From an uncultured Oscillospiraceae bacterium (GTDB lineage: Bacteria; Bacillota; Clostridia; Oscillospirales; Ruminococcaceae): a stretch of DNA of 64,000 nt. Position 1 is the stretch's first letter. Every line of letters begins with the position of its first letter. The stretch lies in the NCBI GenBank assembly GCA_910584715.1, contig CAJUAN010000011.1:1-64000 (forward strand). The letters are read 5' to 3'. The notes under the pieces were generated by a model, which was given only the letters and a program-made list of their open reading frames with translations, did not search any database and was not told the DNA's origin. Shown here one piece after another: positions 32,748-43,030 of the stretch. The position numbers were made by a program, and so were the translations under genes.

Positions 32748-33658
32748 ATATCTCCGGTATCCTTTTTATTAAAACCGTAGTCCTGATCGTCGGAGCTTTC
32801 GTACACCTCGTACTCGTCGAATATCCTGTTGAGACGTTCGTAGCCGTCCACAACATAATCGCTTTTGCGCATTCCCACCGCCACTATCAGCGCGTTTATC
32901 ACACTCATGGGAGCCACAAGGGAGTCAGCAAAGGAAACCATATCGCTCCGCGCCAGCAGGATATTGTCGGCGTACTCCGCAAGGGGAGAAGCCTTGCTGT
33001 CGGTTATAGCGATTACCTTTGCTCCCTGCTCCGAGGCATACCTGAACGCCTTTACCGTATGCTTTGAGTACCGTGGGAAACTAATGCCGATCATGATGTC
33101 CCCCTCGCCGATATTAAGTATCTGCTCGAACATTTCGCTTGTGGACGTGGTGTGGACAAGCTTCACATTCTCGAACATCATATTGAAATAGAACGACAGG
33201 AATCTCGCCAAAACAGCCGCCGACCGCGCGCCTATAACATAGATGTTTTTCGCCTGGCAAAGGGTGTCCACCGTGCAGTAGAATTCTTCCCGGTCGCCCT
33301 CCTCCAAAGTTTTGCGTATCTTATCCATATCCATGTTGAGTACCCGTTCGTATACGTCCCCGCCGCTGAGCTGGTCGTTCATCACGTTAACTCTCTGCGC
33401 CGTGGTGAGCTTGTTGCTGGTGTACTCCTTTAAAGCCCGCTGTAGCTCGGGATAGCCCTCGAAGCCCAGCTCAGTGGCGAACCGCACCACCGTGGACTCG
33501 CTTACACCAACTATTTTACCCAGCTTAGAGGCAGTCATGAATGCGGCTTTGTCGTAGCATTCCGTAATGTACTGCGCGATCTTGCGGTGCCCCTTTGAAA
33601 GTGTCGGGGTTATCTCCTGCAATTTATTGAACAGGTTCGCGTTGGGTTCGTTTGCCAT
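32744..33658 (-). CDS. MurR/RpiR-family transcriptional regulator
   Basis: 304 residues with an N-terminal HTH_6 domain (~1-80; ASKLGKIVGVSESTVVRFATELGF is the helix-turn-helix) and a SIS domain (~125-260; NIYVIGARSAAVLARFLSFY, IGISFPRYSKHT). Such proteins sense sugar phosphates and control sugar or amino-sugar use. AAAGGAG precedes the start. Its position upstream of a flavoprotein gives no clear sugar link. Confidence 0.93.
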   Translation of the reverse strand: MANEPNANLFNKLQEITPTLSKGHRKIAQYITECYDKAAFMTASKLGKIVGVSESTVVRFATELGFEGYPELQRALKEYTSNKLTTAQRVNVMNDQLSGGDVYERVLNMDMDKIRKTLEEGDREEFYCTVDTLCQAKNIYVIGARSAAVLARFLSFYFNMMFENVKLVHTTSTSEMFEQILNIGEGDIMIGISFPRYSKHTVKAFRYASEQGAKVIAITDSKASPLAEYADNILLARSDMVSFADSLVAPMSVINALIVAVGMRKSDYVVDGYERLNRIFDEYEVYESSDDQDYGFNKKDTGDI

Positions 33659-33686
33659 TGCAATTACTCCTTTGTTTTAGGGACAT

Positions 33687-33893
33687 TCATTCCCACAAAT
33701 TATTTTGCATTTCAATAATTTTTTTACGTCTTTCCTCCGTGCCGTTTTCGTCCCTGATATATTTTTCATTTTGCAGCACGACAACGTCCCCCTCCTTTAC
33801 GTCCGAACCAAGGGCTTTTCGGGGCACTTCAAACCGCCCGTCCCCGTCCTCGATAACGGCGGTATTTTCTTCTATTCGATCCACAATAAGCAT
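33687..33893 (-). CDS. DUF3006-family small protein
   Basis: 68 residues: a beta-rich N-terminus MLIVDRIEENTAVIEDGDGRFEV, then EGDVV, then a charged helical tail. DUF3006 genes often follow genes for ComEC-like metallo-beta-lactamase proteins. Here its start overlaps the end of such a gene by one base, which supports the call. Function unknown. Confidence 0.8.
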   Translation of the reverse strand: MLIVDRIEENTAVIEDGDGRFEVPRKALGSDVKEGDVVVLQNEKYIRDENGTEERRKKIIEMQNNLWE

Positions 33894-34939
33894 TACTCAT
33901 CATCTTCTTTGGTTTTTTTAGTTTTTTTGCTGCTTTTTTCGGTTTTATCGGAGGACTTTCCGCCGTCCCCGCCCTTTTCCGCCGTAACGAAAATTTCCTC
34001 GCCGTCGGAATATACCGTTACCGTGCCGCTTGAATCGTTTCGGTAATATTTTATCCCGCGGCTCTCAAGGCGTTCCAGAATCTCGGCGTGAGGGTGACCG
34101 TAGCTGTTTCCCTCGCCGCACTGGATAACGCATATTTCGGGGGATACCGCTTCGAGAAATTTTTCACTCGTTGAGGTGCTGCTGCCGTGATGACCCGCTT
34201 TAAGTACGTCCGCGCTCACGTCCGCTCCCGAATTTAGTATGTCCTTTTCGGCTCTCACTTCCGCGTCCCCCGTGAAAAGATAGGAGGTATTCCCGTAGGT
34301 CAGGCGCACCACCACCGAGTAGTCGTTCAGGTCGTCGTAATCCGCAAGGGGAGCCAGAATTTCAAGCTTGGGCGGCTGCTTTTCCGTGGAAGCCGCTGTT
34401 CTGCCTGTAAGCTCGTAAACCGTTCCCGGCTTTGCCGCCGTAAGCTTTAAAGCCCTGTCCTTAAGCGCCGTCAGGAATCTTTCATAGGTTTTCGTGGTGG
34501 GAGTCATATCCGCCGCAACCTTGGGGGCGATGACACGCTCAGCGCCTATTTCCGAAATAACGTCCCCCATTGCGCCGATGTGGTCGGAGTGAGGGTGGGT
34601 AGCTATGATGATATCCAGCTTTTCAACGTCCTGCTTTTTAAGGTATTTCAGCACCGTGTCGGCGTAATCCCTTTCTCCGCAGTCTATCAGGACAGCCGCG
34701 CCCTCCCACTTGATAAGGGAGCAGTCCCCCTGACCCACGTCGATAAAATGTATCTCAAGGTCGGCGTCCTTGTCTATAAAGCTGTTCACAGCCGACGCCG
34801 GCACTTCCTTATCGCCGAATTCCAGATAGGAGCTGAAGCAGAACGCCGCCCCCATAAGTATCAGCAGAAAAACCAGTACGGGGGATGTTCCCGACGGCTG
34901 AGACCTTGATCTCGGCGACGATTTTTTTCTTTGAGCCAT
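33893..34939 (-). CDS. ComEC-like metallo-beta-lactamase fold hydrolase
   Basis: 348 residues. A single N-terminal membrane helix (~19-40) is followed by the hydrolase domain (~60-310), with the metal motif THPHSDHIG, FTGDAE and KAGHHGSSTSTS. This matches the ComEC/Rec2 C-terminal hydrolase type, probably facing outside the membrane. The full ComEC channel is absent, so a role in extracellular nuclease or phosphodiester activity is only possible. The last ~25 residues are a Lys/Ser/Thr/Glu tail. Confidence 0.88.
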   Translation of the reverse strand: MAQRKKSSPRSRSQPSGTSPVLVFLLILMGAAFCFSSYLEFGDKEVPASAVNSFIDKDADLEIHFIDVGQGDCSLIKWEGAAVLIDCGERDYADTVLKYLKKQDVEKLDIIIATHPHSDHIGAMGDVISEIGAERVIAPKVAADMTPTTKTYERFLTALKDRALKLTAAKPGTVYELTGRTAASTEKQPPKLEILAPLADYDDLNDYSVVVRLTYGNTSYLFTGDAEVRAEKDILNSGADVSADVLKAGHHGSSTSTSEKFLEAVSPEICVIQCGEGNSYGHPHAEILERLESRGIKYYRNDSSGTVTVYSDGEEIFVTAEKGGDGGKSSDKTEKSSKKTKKTKEDDE

Positions 34940-34953
34940 TTCTCACACTCCAA

Positions 34954-35346
34954 TCAAAGCATACTATAGAATCCCGTTAAAAACAGGATTCCCACCATAA
35001 TCGGGTAAATTACGGCTATGTACAGCCATATGTTAAAAATTGTGTTTATTGTACTCTTTTTAGGGTAGTTTTTATTTTTGGTATGTACTGCGATAAATCC
35101 TCCGACAAAGCCGCCCAGAGCCGCAAATATCACGCCCTTGTATTCGTCAATATTATCATCAACAAAACGGTAGGAAAGCCAGTTCATAAAAAGGAACAGC
35201 GGCACAGAAATAAACCACCCGTATCCGAAAGCCACCAACACAAAAAAGGCTATTGAGGACAAAGGCTGAGTAAACAGTGTCAAAGCCGTAAACCCTGTCA
35301 TAAAAACATTTAAAATAATATATTTAATAACCGTGTTTTTCGACAT
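34954..35346 (-). CDS. Membrane protein, four helices
   Basis: 130 residues with four predicted membrane segments and a short conserved-looking loop GGFVGGFIAVHTKNKNYPKKS that recalls DUF1294 proteins (weak). GAAAGGACAG precedes the ATG. It lies between two other membrane proteins in the minus-strand run. Function unknown. Confidence 0.6.
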   Translation of the reverse strand: MSKNTVIKYIILNVFMTGFTALTLFTQPLSSIAFFVLVAFGYGWFISVPLFLFMNWLSYRFVDDNIDEYKGVIFAALGGFVGGFIAVHTKNKNYPKKSTINTIFNIWLYIAVIYPIMVGILFLTGFYSML

Positions 35347-35379
35347 TTTTACTGTCCTTTCCGTTTAAAAGATAGAATT

Positions 35380-35778
35380 TTACGGTGCAAATCCGCCGAT
35401 TATTGAATAATACCCCATATTTTCAAGCATAAACGAAACAAACGCCCATATCAATATCCATAGCTGTACGCTGAAAATGACTTTTACAACAGTTTCATAC
35501 TTATAGCTTGGATTGAACAGAGTCCCTATGACCGCTCCCAAACCGCCAAACGGCAGAGAAAAAAGAACTCCCGCGGCAGGCTTATCCTTTGTCACCAAAA
35601 GCATTGCCGTTATATTTATTATAATCAAAACAACACCTGCAAAAATCAACGCGGCAAGTATCCAGACAGCCACAATCAAACCCAAAGCCGCAAACCATTT
35701 ACTTAAAAAATTCAAAAGAACTGCCATAATACCGACTACAGCTACTGCCCAACACGGGTGCTTTTTGATAAAGTCCAT
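35380..35778 (-). CDS. Membrane protein of unknown function
   Basis: 132 residues with four predicted helices. It contains DKPAAGVLFSLPFGGLGAVI, like DUF1294-type loops and similar in style to the neighbour at 34954. The ribosome binding site GAGGGG sits inside the end of the upstream radical SAM gene, and the gap is two bases, so the two are coupled. Confidence 0.6.
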   Translation of the reverse strand: MDFIKKHPCWAVAVVGIMAVLLNFLSKWFAALGLIVAVWILAALIFAGVVLIIINITAMLLVTKDKPAAGVLFSLPFGGLGAVIGTLFNPSYKYETVVKVIFSVQLWILIWAFVSFMLENMGYYSIIGGFAP

Positions 35779-35780
35779 TT

Positions 35781-37664
35781 TTAACGTCCCCTCTTTTTGC
35801 CGCCTTTGTGTACGTTCTTCCCGCCCCTTTTCGCGGACTTAGCCGCCTCTCTCGCCCGCTGTTCCGCAAGATATTTTGCGTCGGGCTTAACAAGACATTC
35901 CCTGCCGTTACCTATCAGATCGGTGCGGTGCGCCTTTTGCAGAGCCTCAATGACCTTCCGCTGATTGTCGGGACGGAAATACTGCAATAACGCCCGCTGC
36001 ATACCCTTTTCCTCGGCGGTTCGGGGGACGTACACTTCTTCCATGGTATAAGGGTCAAGCCCCGTGTAGAACATACAGGTGGAGATAGTCCCCGGGGTGG
36101 GGTAGAAGTCCTGCACCTGCTCGGGACGTATACGCAGGCTTTTCAGGAACAGCGCAAGCTCCACCGCCTCTTTCAGCGTGCTGCCAGGGTGGGAGGACAT
36201 CAGGTACGGCACCAAATACTGCTCCTTGCCTATTTGCCCCGTTATCTTATAGAATTTGTCCTGAAATTTTTTATATGCCTCGATATGAGGCTTTCCCATT
36301 TTGTCCAGCACCACCGCGGAGCAATGCTCGGGAGCCACCTTTAGCTGACCGCTGACGTGGTGCTCTATCAGCTCACGCATGAACTCCTCGTCCCTGTCCT
36401 CAATAAGATAATCGTACCTTATGCCGCTGCGTATGAAAACCTTTTTCACTTTCGGTACGGCTCGTATTTTCCGCAGTAACTCAAGGTACTCCTTGTGGTC
36501 TACTTCAAGCATTTTGCACGGTTCGGGAGCAAGACATTTTTTCCCCTTGCAAAGACCGTGTTCAAGCTGCTTGTGACAGCTTGGCGCACGGAAGTTGGCG
36601 GTAGGCCCTCCCACGTCGTGAATGTACCCCTTGAAGTTGGGTAAGGTCGTCAAAAGCTTTGCCTCGGCAAGAATACTCTCCTCGCTGCGGACGGCTATTT
36701 TCTGTCCCTGATGCAGGGCGATTGAGCAGAAGTTGCAGTTTCCGAAGCAGCCGCGGTTGTGGGTTATGGAGAACTCCACTTCCTTTATACCGGGTACGCC
36801 GCCGTCCTTTTCGTATATGGGGTGATACGTCCGCATATAGGGCAGAGCGTAAACCTTGTCAAGCTCCTCCGTGGTCAGCACGGGGGAGGGCGGCAGCTGC
36901 ACAAGCATAAGCTTTTTCTGCCGCTGGATTATCGTCCTGCCGTAAATCTCGTCCTGCCAGTCGTACTGCTGACGGCATGCCTTTGCGTAGGACTTTTTGT
37001 CCTCGCGGCACAGCTTCAGCGAGGGGCACTCCACCGCCCCGTATGGGGTGTCCTCGGGCTTGCAGAGGTACGCCGTCCCCCGAATATCGGTGAGACTTTT
37101 CACGTCCTCGCCCCTTGCAAGACGGGTGCATATCTCCGCTATCTGGTGCTCGCCCATGCCGTACATAAGAATGTCCGCGCCGCTTTCCTCCAGTATTGAG
37201 GGGCGCACAGCGTCGTCCCAGTAGTCGTAATGAGCGAACCGCCGCAAGGAAGCCTCCAAACCGCCTATACCTATAGTAATATCCCCAAACGCCTCGCGTA
37301 TCTTTTTGCAGTACACGATAACCGCCCGGTCGGGACGTTTACCCGCCATTCCCCCCGCGGTGTAAGCATCGTCGGAACGCTTTTTCTTTGCGGAGGTGTA
37401 GTGAGCAACCATGCTGTCGATATTTCCCGAGGTCACCATAAAGCCGTAACGGGGTCTGCCGAGACGAATAAAGTCCCGGGTGGTGTGCCAGTCGGGCTGG
37501 GCAATTATACCCACAGTATAACCCAAGCTTTCAATTACCCGCGAAATTATTGCAATGCCGAAGCTGGGGTGGTCGACGTAGCTGTCCCCCGTCACGCAGA
37601 TGAAGTCCAATTGGTCGATGCCCTGTTCAAGCATTTCCTGTTTTGATATCGGTAAAAACGGCAT
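35781..37664 (-). CDS. YgiQ-family radical SAM protein
   Basis: 627 residues. The radical SAM cluster CFGNCNFC (CxxxCxxC) is near residue 305. The N-terminal ~290 residues are the UPF0313/YgiQ-specific cobalamin-like region, with [16 protein letters not shown] near the start and [18 protein letters not shown]. The C-terminus is a basic, Gly/Lys/Arg-rich tail ([19 protein letters not shown]). The chemistry of YgiQ proteins is not established. The start [12 protein letters not shown] is the family start. Confidence 0.93.
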   Translation of the reverse strand: MPFLPISKQEMLEQGIDQLDFICVTGDSYVDHPSFGIAIISRVIESLGYTVGIIAQPDWHTTRDFIRLGRPRYGFMVTSGNIDSMVAHYTSAKKKRSDDAYTAGGMAGKRPDRAVIVYCKKIREAFGDITIGIGGLEASLRRFAHYDYWDDAVRPSILEESGADILMYGMGEHQIAEICTRLARGEDVKSLTDIRGTAYLCKPEDTPYGAVECPSLKLCREDKKSYAKACRQQYDWQDEIYGRTIIQRQKKLMLVQLPPSPVLTTEELDKVYALPYMRTYHPIYEKDGGVPGIKEVEFSITHNRGCFGNCNFCSIALHQGQKIAVRSEESILAEAKLLTTLPNFKGYIHDVGGPTANFRAPSCHKQLEHGLCKGKKCLAPEPCKMLEVDHKEYLELLRKIRAVPKVKKVFIRSGIRYDYLIEDRDEEFMRELIEHHVSGQLKVAPEHCSAVVLDKMGKPHIEAYKKFQDKFYKITGQIGKEQYLVPYLMSSHPGSTLKEAVELALFLKSLRIRPEQVQDFYPTPGTISTCMFYTGLDPYTMEEVYVPRTAEEKGMQRALLQYFRPDNQRKVIEALQKAHRTDLIGNGRECLVKPDAKYLAEQRAREAAKSAKRGGKNVHKGGKKRGR

Positions 37665-37681
37665 AGAGATTCTCCCTAAAA

Positions 37682-38095
37682 TTAATAGTATACAAACACA
37701 AACAAACCGGCGTAGAAATACAAAATCGGAAAGTGGCAGGCTGTTAAAATCGCCGCCATAAGCGCGTTCCTTTTAAAAACATATTTTCCCTTTATCTCGC
37801 CATTTCGCTTGCGTTTTTTGCGCATTTTAAAATAAATTATCAGATTAGGAACGTAAAAATAAAGAGGTATAAATATCAAACAAATGTTGCCGTAACTGCT
37901 TATATTTCCGCAGCCAATGTCGCCGACAACAGCGATTAGAATTAATGCCAATATACCTAAAACGCCCAAAATAACATTTACAGCCGCTAAAAGCTTCATT
38001 GACACATATCTGCACATAAGTGCGCCAAGGGGAAACTCAAAAAGATATAGGACAGCTACGGCAATTAGAATTGGCAAGCTTAAAATCATTGTCAA
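37682..38095 (-). CDS. Membrane protein of unknown function
   Basis: 137 residues with four predicted membrane helices and a strongly basic cytoplasmic loop ([20 protein letters not shown]) between helices 3 and 4. It lies five bases after ftsK in the same run. No family recognised. Confidence 0.6.
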   Translation of the reverse strand: MTMILSLPILIAVAVLYLFEFPLGALMCRYVSMKLLAAVNVILGVLGILALILIAVVGDIGCGNISSYGNICLIFIPLYFYVPNLIIYFKMRKKRKRNGEIKGKYVFKRNALMAAILTACHFPILYFYAGLFVFVYY

Positions 38096-38100
38096 CTCTC

Positions 38101-40779
38101 CTATTCCTCAGCCGGTTCGTAAGGAACGTCCGTCTCCGAAAGAGTATCGTTGTTTATCAGCTTCCTCTGCGCCCACATCTCCCTTGTAACAAGCACTGAA
38201 CGGGGCTTTGAGCCCTCGTAGGGACCCACCACGCCCAGCTCCTCAAGCTCGTCCATAACGCGGGCGGCGCGGGCGTAGCCCAGCTTGAGCTTCCTTTGCA
38301 GATAGGACACCGAAGCTTGTCCCGCGTCGATAAGGACTTCCACAGCCTGGTCGATGATGTCCCCGTCTCCGCTTGGAGCAGCCGTGTCCCCGCTTGGCTT
38401 TTCGCCCTTGGGTACGGGCATATTTTTTTCGATTTCCTCGATAATTTCATTGGAGTATTCAACAGTACCGCCGCTCTTGATAAATTCCACAACAGCCTCA
38501 ACCTCCTTTGTAGAGGCAAAGCAGCCCTGTATTCTCACAGGCTTGGGAATACCCTGAGGATAGTACAGCATATCGCCGTGACCCAAAAGCTTCTCCGCGC
38601 CCGCCGTGTCTATTATGGTACGGCTGTCAACCTGAGAGGAAACCGTCAGGGCGATTCGGGACGGAATATTCGCCTTGATAAGTCCCGTGATAACGTCCAC
38701 CGTAGGACGCTGGGTGGCAATAATAAGGTGCATACCCGCCGCGCGAGCCATCTGCGCCAGACGGCATATGGAGTCCTCGACTTCGTTTGCCGCAGCCATC
38801 ATCAGGTCGGCAAGCTCGTCTATGACAATCACGATTTTCGGCAGCGGCTCCACGCCCTCGGTCTCCGCAGCCATTTCGTTGTAGCCGCCGTGGTCGCGGA
38901 CGTTGTAGTCCGCAAAAAGCTTATAGCGCTTCAGCATTTCCTGTACCGCCCAGGACAGAGCTCCCGCCGCCTTTCGGGGGTCTGTAACAACGGGGATAAG
39001 CAGGTGGGGTATGCCGTCGTACACCTTAAACTCAACCATTTTCGGGTCGATAAGTACCAATCGTACCTCGTCGGGAGATGCATTGTATAGAATACTCATG
39101 ATTATACTGTTAGTACAAACAGACTTACCCGAACCGGTAGTACCCGCAATGATCAAATGGGGCATTTTGGCAATGTCGCCTATCATAATGTCGCCGTCGA
39201 TATTTTTACCCACAACAAAGCTAAGCTTGCTTTTGTTGGCGGCAAACTCGGGACTTTCTATCATCTCGCGGATAGTAACTATATCCTTGACCCTGTTGGG
39301 GACTTCCACGCCCACAGCCGCCTTACCGGGGATAGGAGCTTCTATGCGGACTCCCGCCGCCGCAAGGTTCAGGGCGATATCGTCCGCAAGACTGGTTATC
39401 TTGGATATCTTGACCCCCGCGCTTGGCTGCAATTCATATCTGGTAACAGTAGGACCGCGGTGAATGTCAACGATTCGCGTCTGTACCCCGAAGCTTTTCA
39501 GAGTGTCCACAAGGGTGTCGGCATTGGTTTTCATTTCCGCCTCGGCTTCGGCGGCGTTGGCTTCGTTGTCAACGCTTTTCAGCAGGTCTATGGGCGGGAA
39601 CTGATATACGACTATCTCCGAACCCTGCTCGGCTATCTCGTGCTGAATATCCGCCGCCGTGGGTGCGTCGGGCATATCAAGCTCGTCCTCGGTCTGAATT
39701 TTATTGGACGCAAGGGTGGACTGCTTTTTCGCCTGCTGTACCGTTTTTGGAGGCGGGACAGCTGCGGGCTTTTTCTTTTCGGGGACAGCCGCCGCCTTTT
39801 TGATTATGTCGTCCAGCTCGCTTGAAGCGGACTTGGTTTTCTCGGCAGCCTCCGCGCCTGATCCAGCTACAGAGGGTACAACTACCGGGTGCTGTGGCAG
39901 GGACTGCGCAAACTTCTCCTCCTCGGTAAGCTCTTTAGGCTCGTCCGGCTCAAAGGGCAGCTCCTCTTTAGGCGCGTTCTTTTTGCCCTTGGGCATGGGT
40001 ATGTCAACATTGAAATTCTTTGCCTTTTCCTTGACTACCTCGGTAGGAACGTCGCCGTTGGGTACAGCTTTTGCGGCTCCCGAGGCGGCTTTCGCGGCAG
40101 CCTTTTCCGCTTTCTTCTCCGCGGCTGTTTTCCTTGCTCCCGGAGGGGGAACGAAATCCCCGTCCTCAACGGGGACATACTCGTCCCTTGCGGCGTTTGC
40201 TGCGGAAATACCCCGCTTTATCAGCCTGACTATATCCAGCACCGTTTTGTTGGCAAGTATCATTATAAACACGAACGTAAGCAGTACGATTATAATTGTC
40301 GCACCCGCCTTTTTGAACAGGAGCAAAAGCGGTACACCCACAAAAACGCTCATGACCCCGCCGCCGCGGAGCTGTTTTCCCTCGGCGTAAAGGGCGGGGA
40401 TCATCTCTTCGAAAAGATTGCCATCGGGCATGGCCGCGCTTGAAATTATCCGCGCGAACGCAGACAGCAGAAGTATCATGATAAAGCACTGGATAACGCG
40501 TCCCTGAACGGTTTGGCGCGACTTATCCATTGCGATCATTACCGAGACGTACATCAGAACGAAGGGCACCACAAACGCCGTCCACCCGAACATTCCCAGA
40601 AAAATATTATGTATGCTGTTCCATGCGGATTCGCCCTTTACCAGCGTGAACGCCAGTATCAGCGCGCCCAGCGCAAACAGTACCGCGGACCAGAATACCC
40701 TGTCGCCGCCGTTCTGTTCCTGATTTGCTTGCTTTGTCTGCTTCGATCTTGACGACGCGGTCGTTTTTCTTTCAGCCAC
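38101..40779 (-). CDS. FtsK/SpoIIIE-family DNA translocase
   Basis: 892 residues. Four N-terminal membrane helices (~25-190) are followed by a low-complexity Ala/Lys/Pro linker (~200-400) and the motor domain with Walker A GTTGSGKSVC (~545), Walker B KIVIVIDELADLM and IIATQRPTVDVITG. A C-terminal winged-helix gamma domain (ASVSYLQRKLKLGYARAARVM) reads chromosome orientation sequences. It pumps DNA across the division or sporulation septum. It lies in the tepA-ylzJ-ftsK/spoIIIE neighbourhood seen in Bacillus, here with uppP inserted. Confidence 0.95.
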   Translation of the reverse strand: MAERKTTASSRSKQTKQANQEQNGGDRVFWSAVLFALGALILAFTLVKGESAWNSIHNIFLGMFGWTAFVVPFVLMYVSVMIAMDKSRQTVQGRVIQCFIMILLLSAFARIISSAAMPDGNLFEEMIPALYAEGKQLRGGGVMSVFVGVPLLLLFKKAGATIIIVLLTFVFIMILANKTVLDIVRLIKRGISAANAARDEYVPVEDGDFVPPPGARKTAAEKKAEKAAAKAASGAAKAVPNGDVPTEVVKEKAKNFNVDIPMPKGKKNAPKEELPFEPDEPKELTEEEKFAQSLPQHPVVVPSVAGSGAEAAEKTKSASSELDDIIKKAAAVPEKKKPAAVPPPKTVQQAKKQSTLASNKIQTEDELDMPDAPTAADIQHEIAEQGSEIVVYQFPPIDLLKSVDNEANAAEAEAEMKTNADTLVDTLKSFGVQTRIVDIHRGPTVTRYELQPSAGVKISKITSLADDIALNLAAAGVRIEAPIPGKAAVGVEVPNRVKDIVTIREMIESPEFAANKSKLSFVVGKNIDGDIMIGDIAKMPHLIIAGTTGSGKSVCTNSIIMSILYNASPDEVRLVLIDPKMVEFKVYDGIPHLLIPVVTDPRKAAGALSWAVQEMLKRYKLFADYNVRDHGGYNEMAAETEGVEPLPKIVIVIDELADLMMAAANEVEDSICRLAQMARAAGMHLIIATQRPTVDVITGLIKANIPSRIALTVSSQVDSRTIIDTAGAEKLLGHGDMLYYPQGIPKPVRIQGCFASTKEVEAVVEFIKSGGTVEYSNEIIEEIEKNMPVPKGEKPSGDTAAPSGDGDIIDQAVEVLIDAGQASVSYLQRKLKLGYARAARVMDELEELGVVGPYEGSKPRSVLVTREMWAQRKLINNDTLSETDVPYEPAEE

Positions 40780-40844
40780 TTTGTTTCCTCCCGTTTTTTT
40801 GAGGGACTTGCCCCGTCCTTTACTTTATGTATTTTTAATTATAT

Positions 40845-41708
40845 TTATCCTATAAGTATTCTCACGCCGCCCAGCTTTTCGTACAGTCCCAGACCGATAA
40901 CGGCAATACCGAGGGCAAGGGTGTACCAGGCGAAAACGTGAAATTTATCGTTTACCACAAGCATTTTTATAAGGCGTATGGCGAAATACCCCGCTATTGC
41001 CGATACAACAAATCCAACCAAAAGCGGAACAAAATTTGCGGATATCTCCGCGGAAGAGGCTTCTCCAAGCTTAACGACGGCTCCCGCGAGAATTACCGGA
41101 ATGCCTAAAATAAAGCTGTATTCCACAGCGTCCTCACGCTTCATTCCCGTGAAAAGAGCCGCCGAGATAGTGGAGCCGGAGCGGGATATTCCCGGCACAA
41201 GAGCTATGCCCTGGAACACTCCTATGGTCAGCGCGGCGGGTACGGTCGTCTCTCCTGCCGTCTTGCTGCCCTTTCCGTACTTCATGCTCATGAACAGCAG
41301 CGCGGAGGTATAGAGAAAAGCAATACCCTCCACAATGATATCCGAGTCGGAGGAAAGCCTTTCAAAGAAATCCCTGAATATGTAGAAACCGAAAAGGGGC
41401 AGTATGGAAACAATTATCATCATTATCATTCTGCGTTCGGGGTTCATGGTTTTCCATTTGAATTTTCCCGTGAAGATATCTTTAAGCATTCGGAAAGCTT
41501 CAAATATCAGCTTTTTTATCTTGTCCCAAAAGGCTGCGAAAACCGCGGCAAGCGTTCCCAAATGGAACACTATCGTCATTGTTACCGCGCCCTCGCCGTC
41601 CAGACCGGTAAAGTGCTGGAACAGCGAGAGGTGTCCCGAACTGGACACGGGCAGGAACTCCGTAAGTCCCTGCAAAATTCCCTGCAATATCGCTTCAATA
41701 ATACTCAT
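40845..41708 (-). CDS. uppP: Undecaprenyl-diphosphatase UppP (BacA)
   Basis: 287 residues with about eight membrane helices. The family motifs EFLPVSSSGHLSL near residue 17 and PGISRSGSTI near residue 175 are intact. It dephosphorylates undecaprenyl diphosphate to recycle the cell-wall lipid carrier and is associated with bacitracin tolerance. It overlaps ylzJ by 14 bp and sits upstream of ftsK. Confidence 0.96.
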   Translation of the reverse strand: MSIIEAILQGILQGLTEFLPVSSSGHLSLFQHFTGLDGEGAVTMTIVFHLGTLAAVFAAFWDKIKKLIFEAFRMLKDIFTGKFKWKTMNPERRMIMMIIVSILPLFGFYIFRDFFERLSSDSDIIVEGIAFLYTSALLFMSMKYGKGSKTAGETTVPAALTIGVFQGIALVPGISRSGSTISAALFTGMKREDAVEYSFILGIPVILAGAVVKLGEASSAEISANFVPLLVGFVVSAIAGYFAIRLIKMLVVNDKFHVFAWYTLALGIAVIGLGLYEKLGGVRILIG

Positions 41709-41898
41709 TATAATGTTCCTCTTTTGTTTTATATTTTGTATAATTGCTTGAAAGTACGGTCCCGCCCAAAAAGTCCTGCGGGTTTGTTGACAGAACCGAC
41801 TGGCTCTGCCGAGCCGAAGCGTCAGCCGAAAGCTCTTTAAGCTCCCTGTCCTGGGCGTAAAGCACGTCGTACTCGCCGATAACGCTGTAAAGGATCAT
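41695..41898 (-). CDS. YlzJ-like small protein
   Basis: 67 residues. [13 protein letters not shown] at the N-terminus and its position directly between a TepA-like protease and the spoIIIE/ftsK region match Bacillus YlzJ. No function is known. It overlaps both neighbours (4 bp with tepA, 14 bp with uppP), so the three genes are coupled. Confidence 0.75.
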   Translation of the reverse strand: MILYSVIGEYDVLYAQDRELKELSADASARQSQSVLSTNPQDFLGGTVLSSNYTKYKTKEEHYNEYY

Positions 41899-42656
41899 TT
41901 TCGGGACTCCTCCTCATTGTCGGGGTACCTTTGCTCTCCCGTTTCTATCAGCTCGTAAAGAGCCTCGATAGCGTCGGAAAGTCCTCCCAAAGAATCAATA
42001 AGACCCTCTTTAACGGCAGTCTCGCCGTCTATGACCGTACCCATATCCATAGTAAGTTCCCCCGTGTTCATCATCAGCTCGCGGAAGCGTTCGGAGGTAA
42101 TTTGGCTGTTCCGCGTAACAAAGCTGACTATCCTGTCCTGCATTTTGTCAAAGTAGGAAAGGGTCTGGGGCACGCCCAGTATTGTACCGCTCATGCGGAC
42201 GGGGTGAATGGTCATTGTCGCGCTGGGTACGATAAAGGATTTTTTTGCGGACACCGCAAGGGGTACTCCGATAGAATGTCCTCCGCCCAGAACTATGGAG
42301 ACCGTGGGAGTTTTCATTCCCGCGATAAGCTCGGCGATTGCAAGTCCCGCCTCAACGTCGCCGCCTACGGTGTTCAGTATTATCACAAGTCCCTCGATAG
42401 AGCGGTCCTGCTCTATCGCCACAAGAGCGGGCATTATGTGTTCATACTTGGTGGTCTTGTTCTGCGGCGGGAGGATATAGTGTCCCTCCACCTGACCTAT
42501 CACCGTAAGGCAGTGTATAAGGTGCTTGGCGTTCTGAGAAACCACCTCGCCGTTTTTTTCAATAAGGTCGGCCTGATCAAGCTGTTCCTCGGTTTTGGTT
42601 TGATTATCGTTATCGTCGTTATTTTCGCAGTTTTTATTATTGCTGTTGTTACGCAT
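41895..42656 (-). CDS. ClpP-class serine protease, TepA-like
   Basis: 253 residues from the second in-frame Met, 11 bases after AAAGGAG. An Asn/Asp-rich N-terminus (~1-30) precedes a ClpP/crotonase-fold core with [10 protein letters not shown] (Ser region) and [11 protein letters not shown] (His). This matches Bacillus TepA/YmfB, implicated in degrading signal peptides after translocation. It is the first gene of the large minus-strand run and has a consensus promoter ~73 bp upstream. Confidence 0.88.
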   Translation of the reverse strand: MRNNSNNKNCENNDDNDNQTKTEEQLDQADLIEKNGEVVSQNAKHLIHCLTVIGQVEGHYILPPQNKTTKYEHIMPALVAIEQDRSIEGLVIILNTVGGDVEAGLAIAELIAGMKTPTVSIVLGGGHSIGVPLAVSAKKSFIVPSATMTIHPVRMSGTILGVPQTLSYFDKMQDRIVSFVTRNSQITSERFRELMMNTGELTMDMGTVIDGETAVKEGLIDSLGGLSDAIEALYELIETGEQRYPDNEEESRK

Positions 42657-42728
42657 ATCCGCAGCCGCTCCTTTCCGCATTTTTTAACTATTTTACGCAA
42701 ATGCGGTGCGATTATGCATATATGAAAT

Positions 42729-42757
42729 ATTATAACTCATTTCCTGCAAAATGTCAA
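42729..42757 (-). promoter_or_regulatory. Promoter of tepA-ylzJ-uppP-ftsK run
   Basis: On the minus strand TTGACA (42757-42752), a 17-bp spacer and TATAAT (42734-42729). Perfect consensus. Confidence 0.85.
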
Positions 42758-42911
42758 ACAAATCAAGTAAAAAACGCACCGTACCTCAGTCACTTCCGAT
42801 TTTTGACCGTGAATTATCATCAAAACGCAAGCAGCCGTTTATTATGCACACCTCACAAAACATATGTATTATTTTTGTAAAGAATTACGAGAACAAATTT
42901 TCCAAAAGCTC

Positions 42912-42973
42912 TTGACAAAAAAGAACCGATGTTCTATAATATAAATCAGAACAAACGTGCAGAACATTTGTGT
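42912..42973 (+). promoter_or_regulatory. Consensus promoter with LexA-type boxes
   Basis: TTGACA (42912-42917), a 17-bp spacer and TATAAT (42935-42940). The spacer contains GAAC-CGAT-GTTC (42923-42934), a perfect match to the Gram-positive LexA/DinR core GAACN4GTTC, where bound repressor would block RNA polymerase. Two weaker copies follow: GAAC-AAAC-GTGC (42949-42960) and GAAC-ATTT-GTGT (42962-42973). The rest of 42657-43030 has no gene besides the tepA promoter. Confidence 0.75.
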
Positions 42974-43030
42974 GTACAACCAAAAGAAAAATAAAGAAAA
43001 GCACAGGATAGTACTGAAAGGAAGATAAGC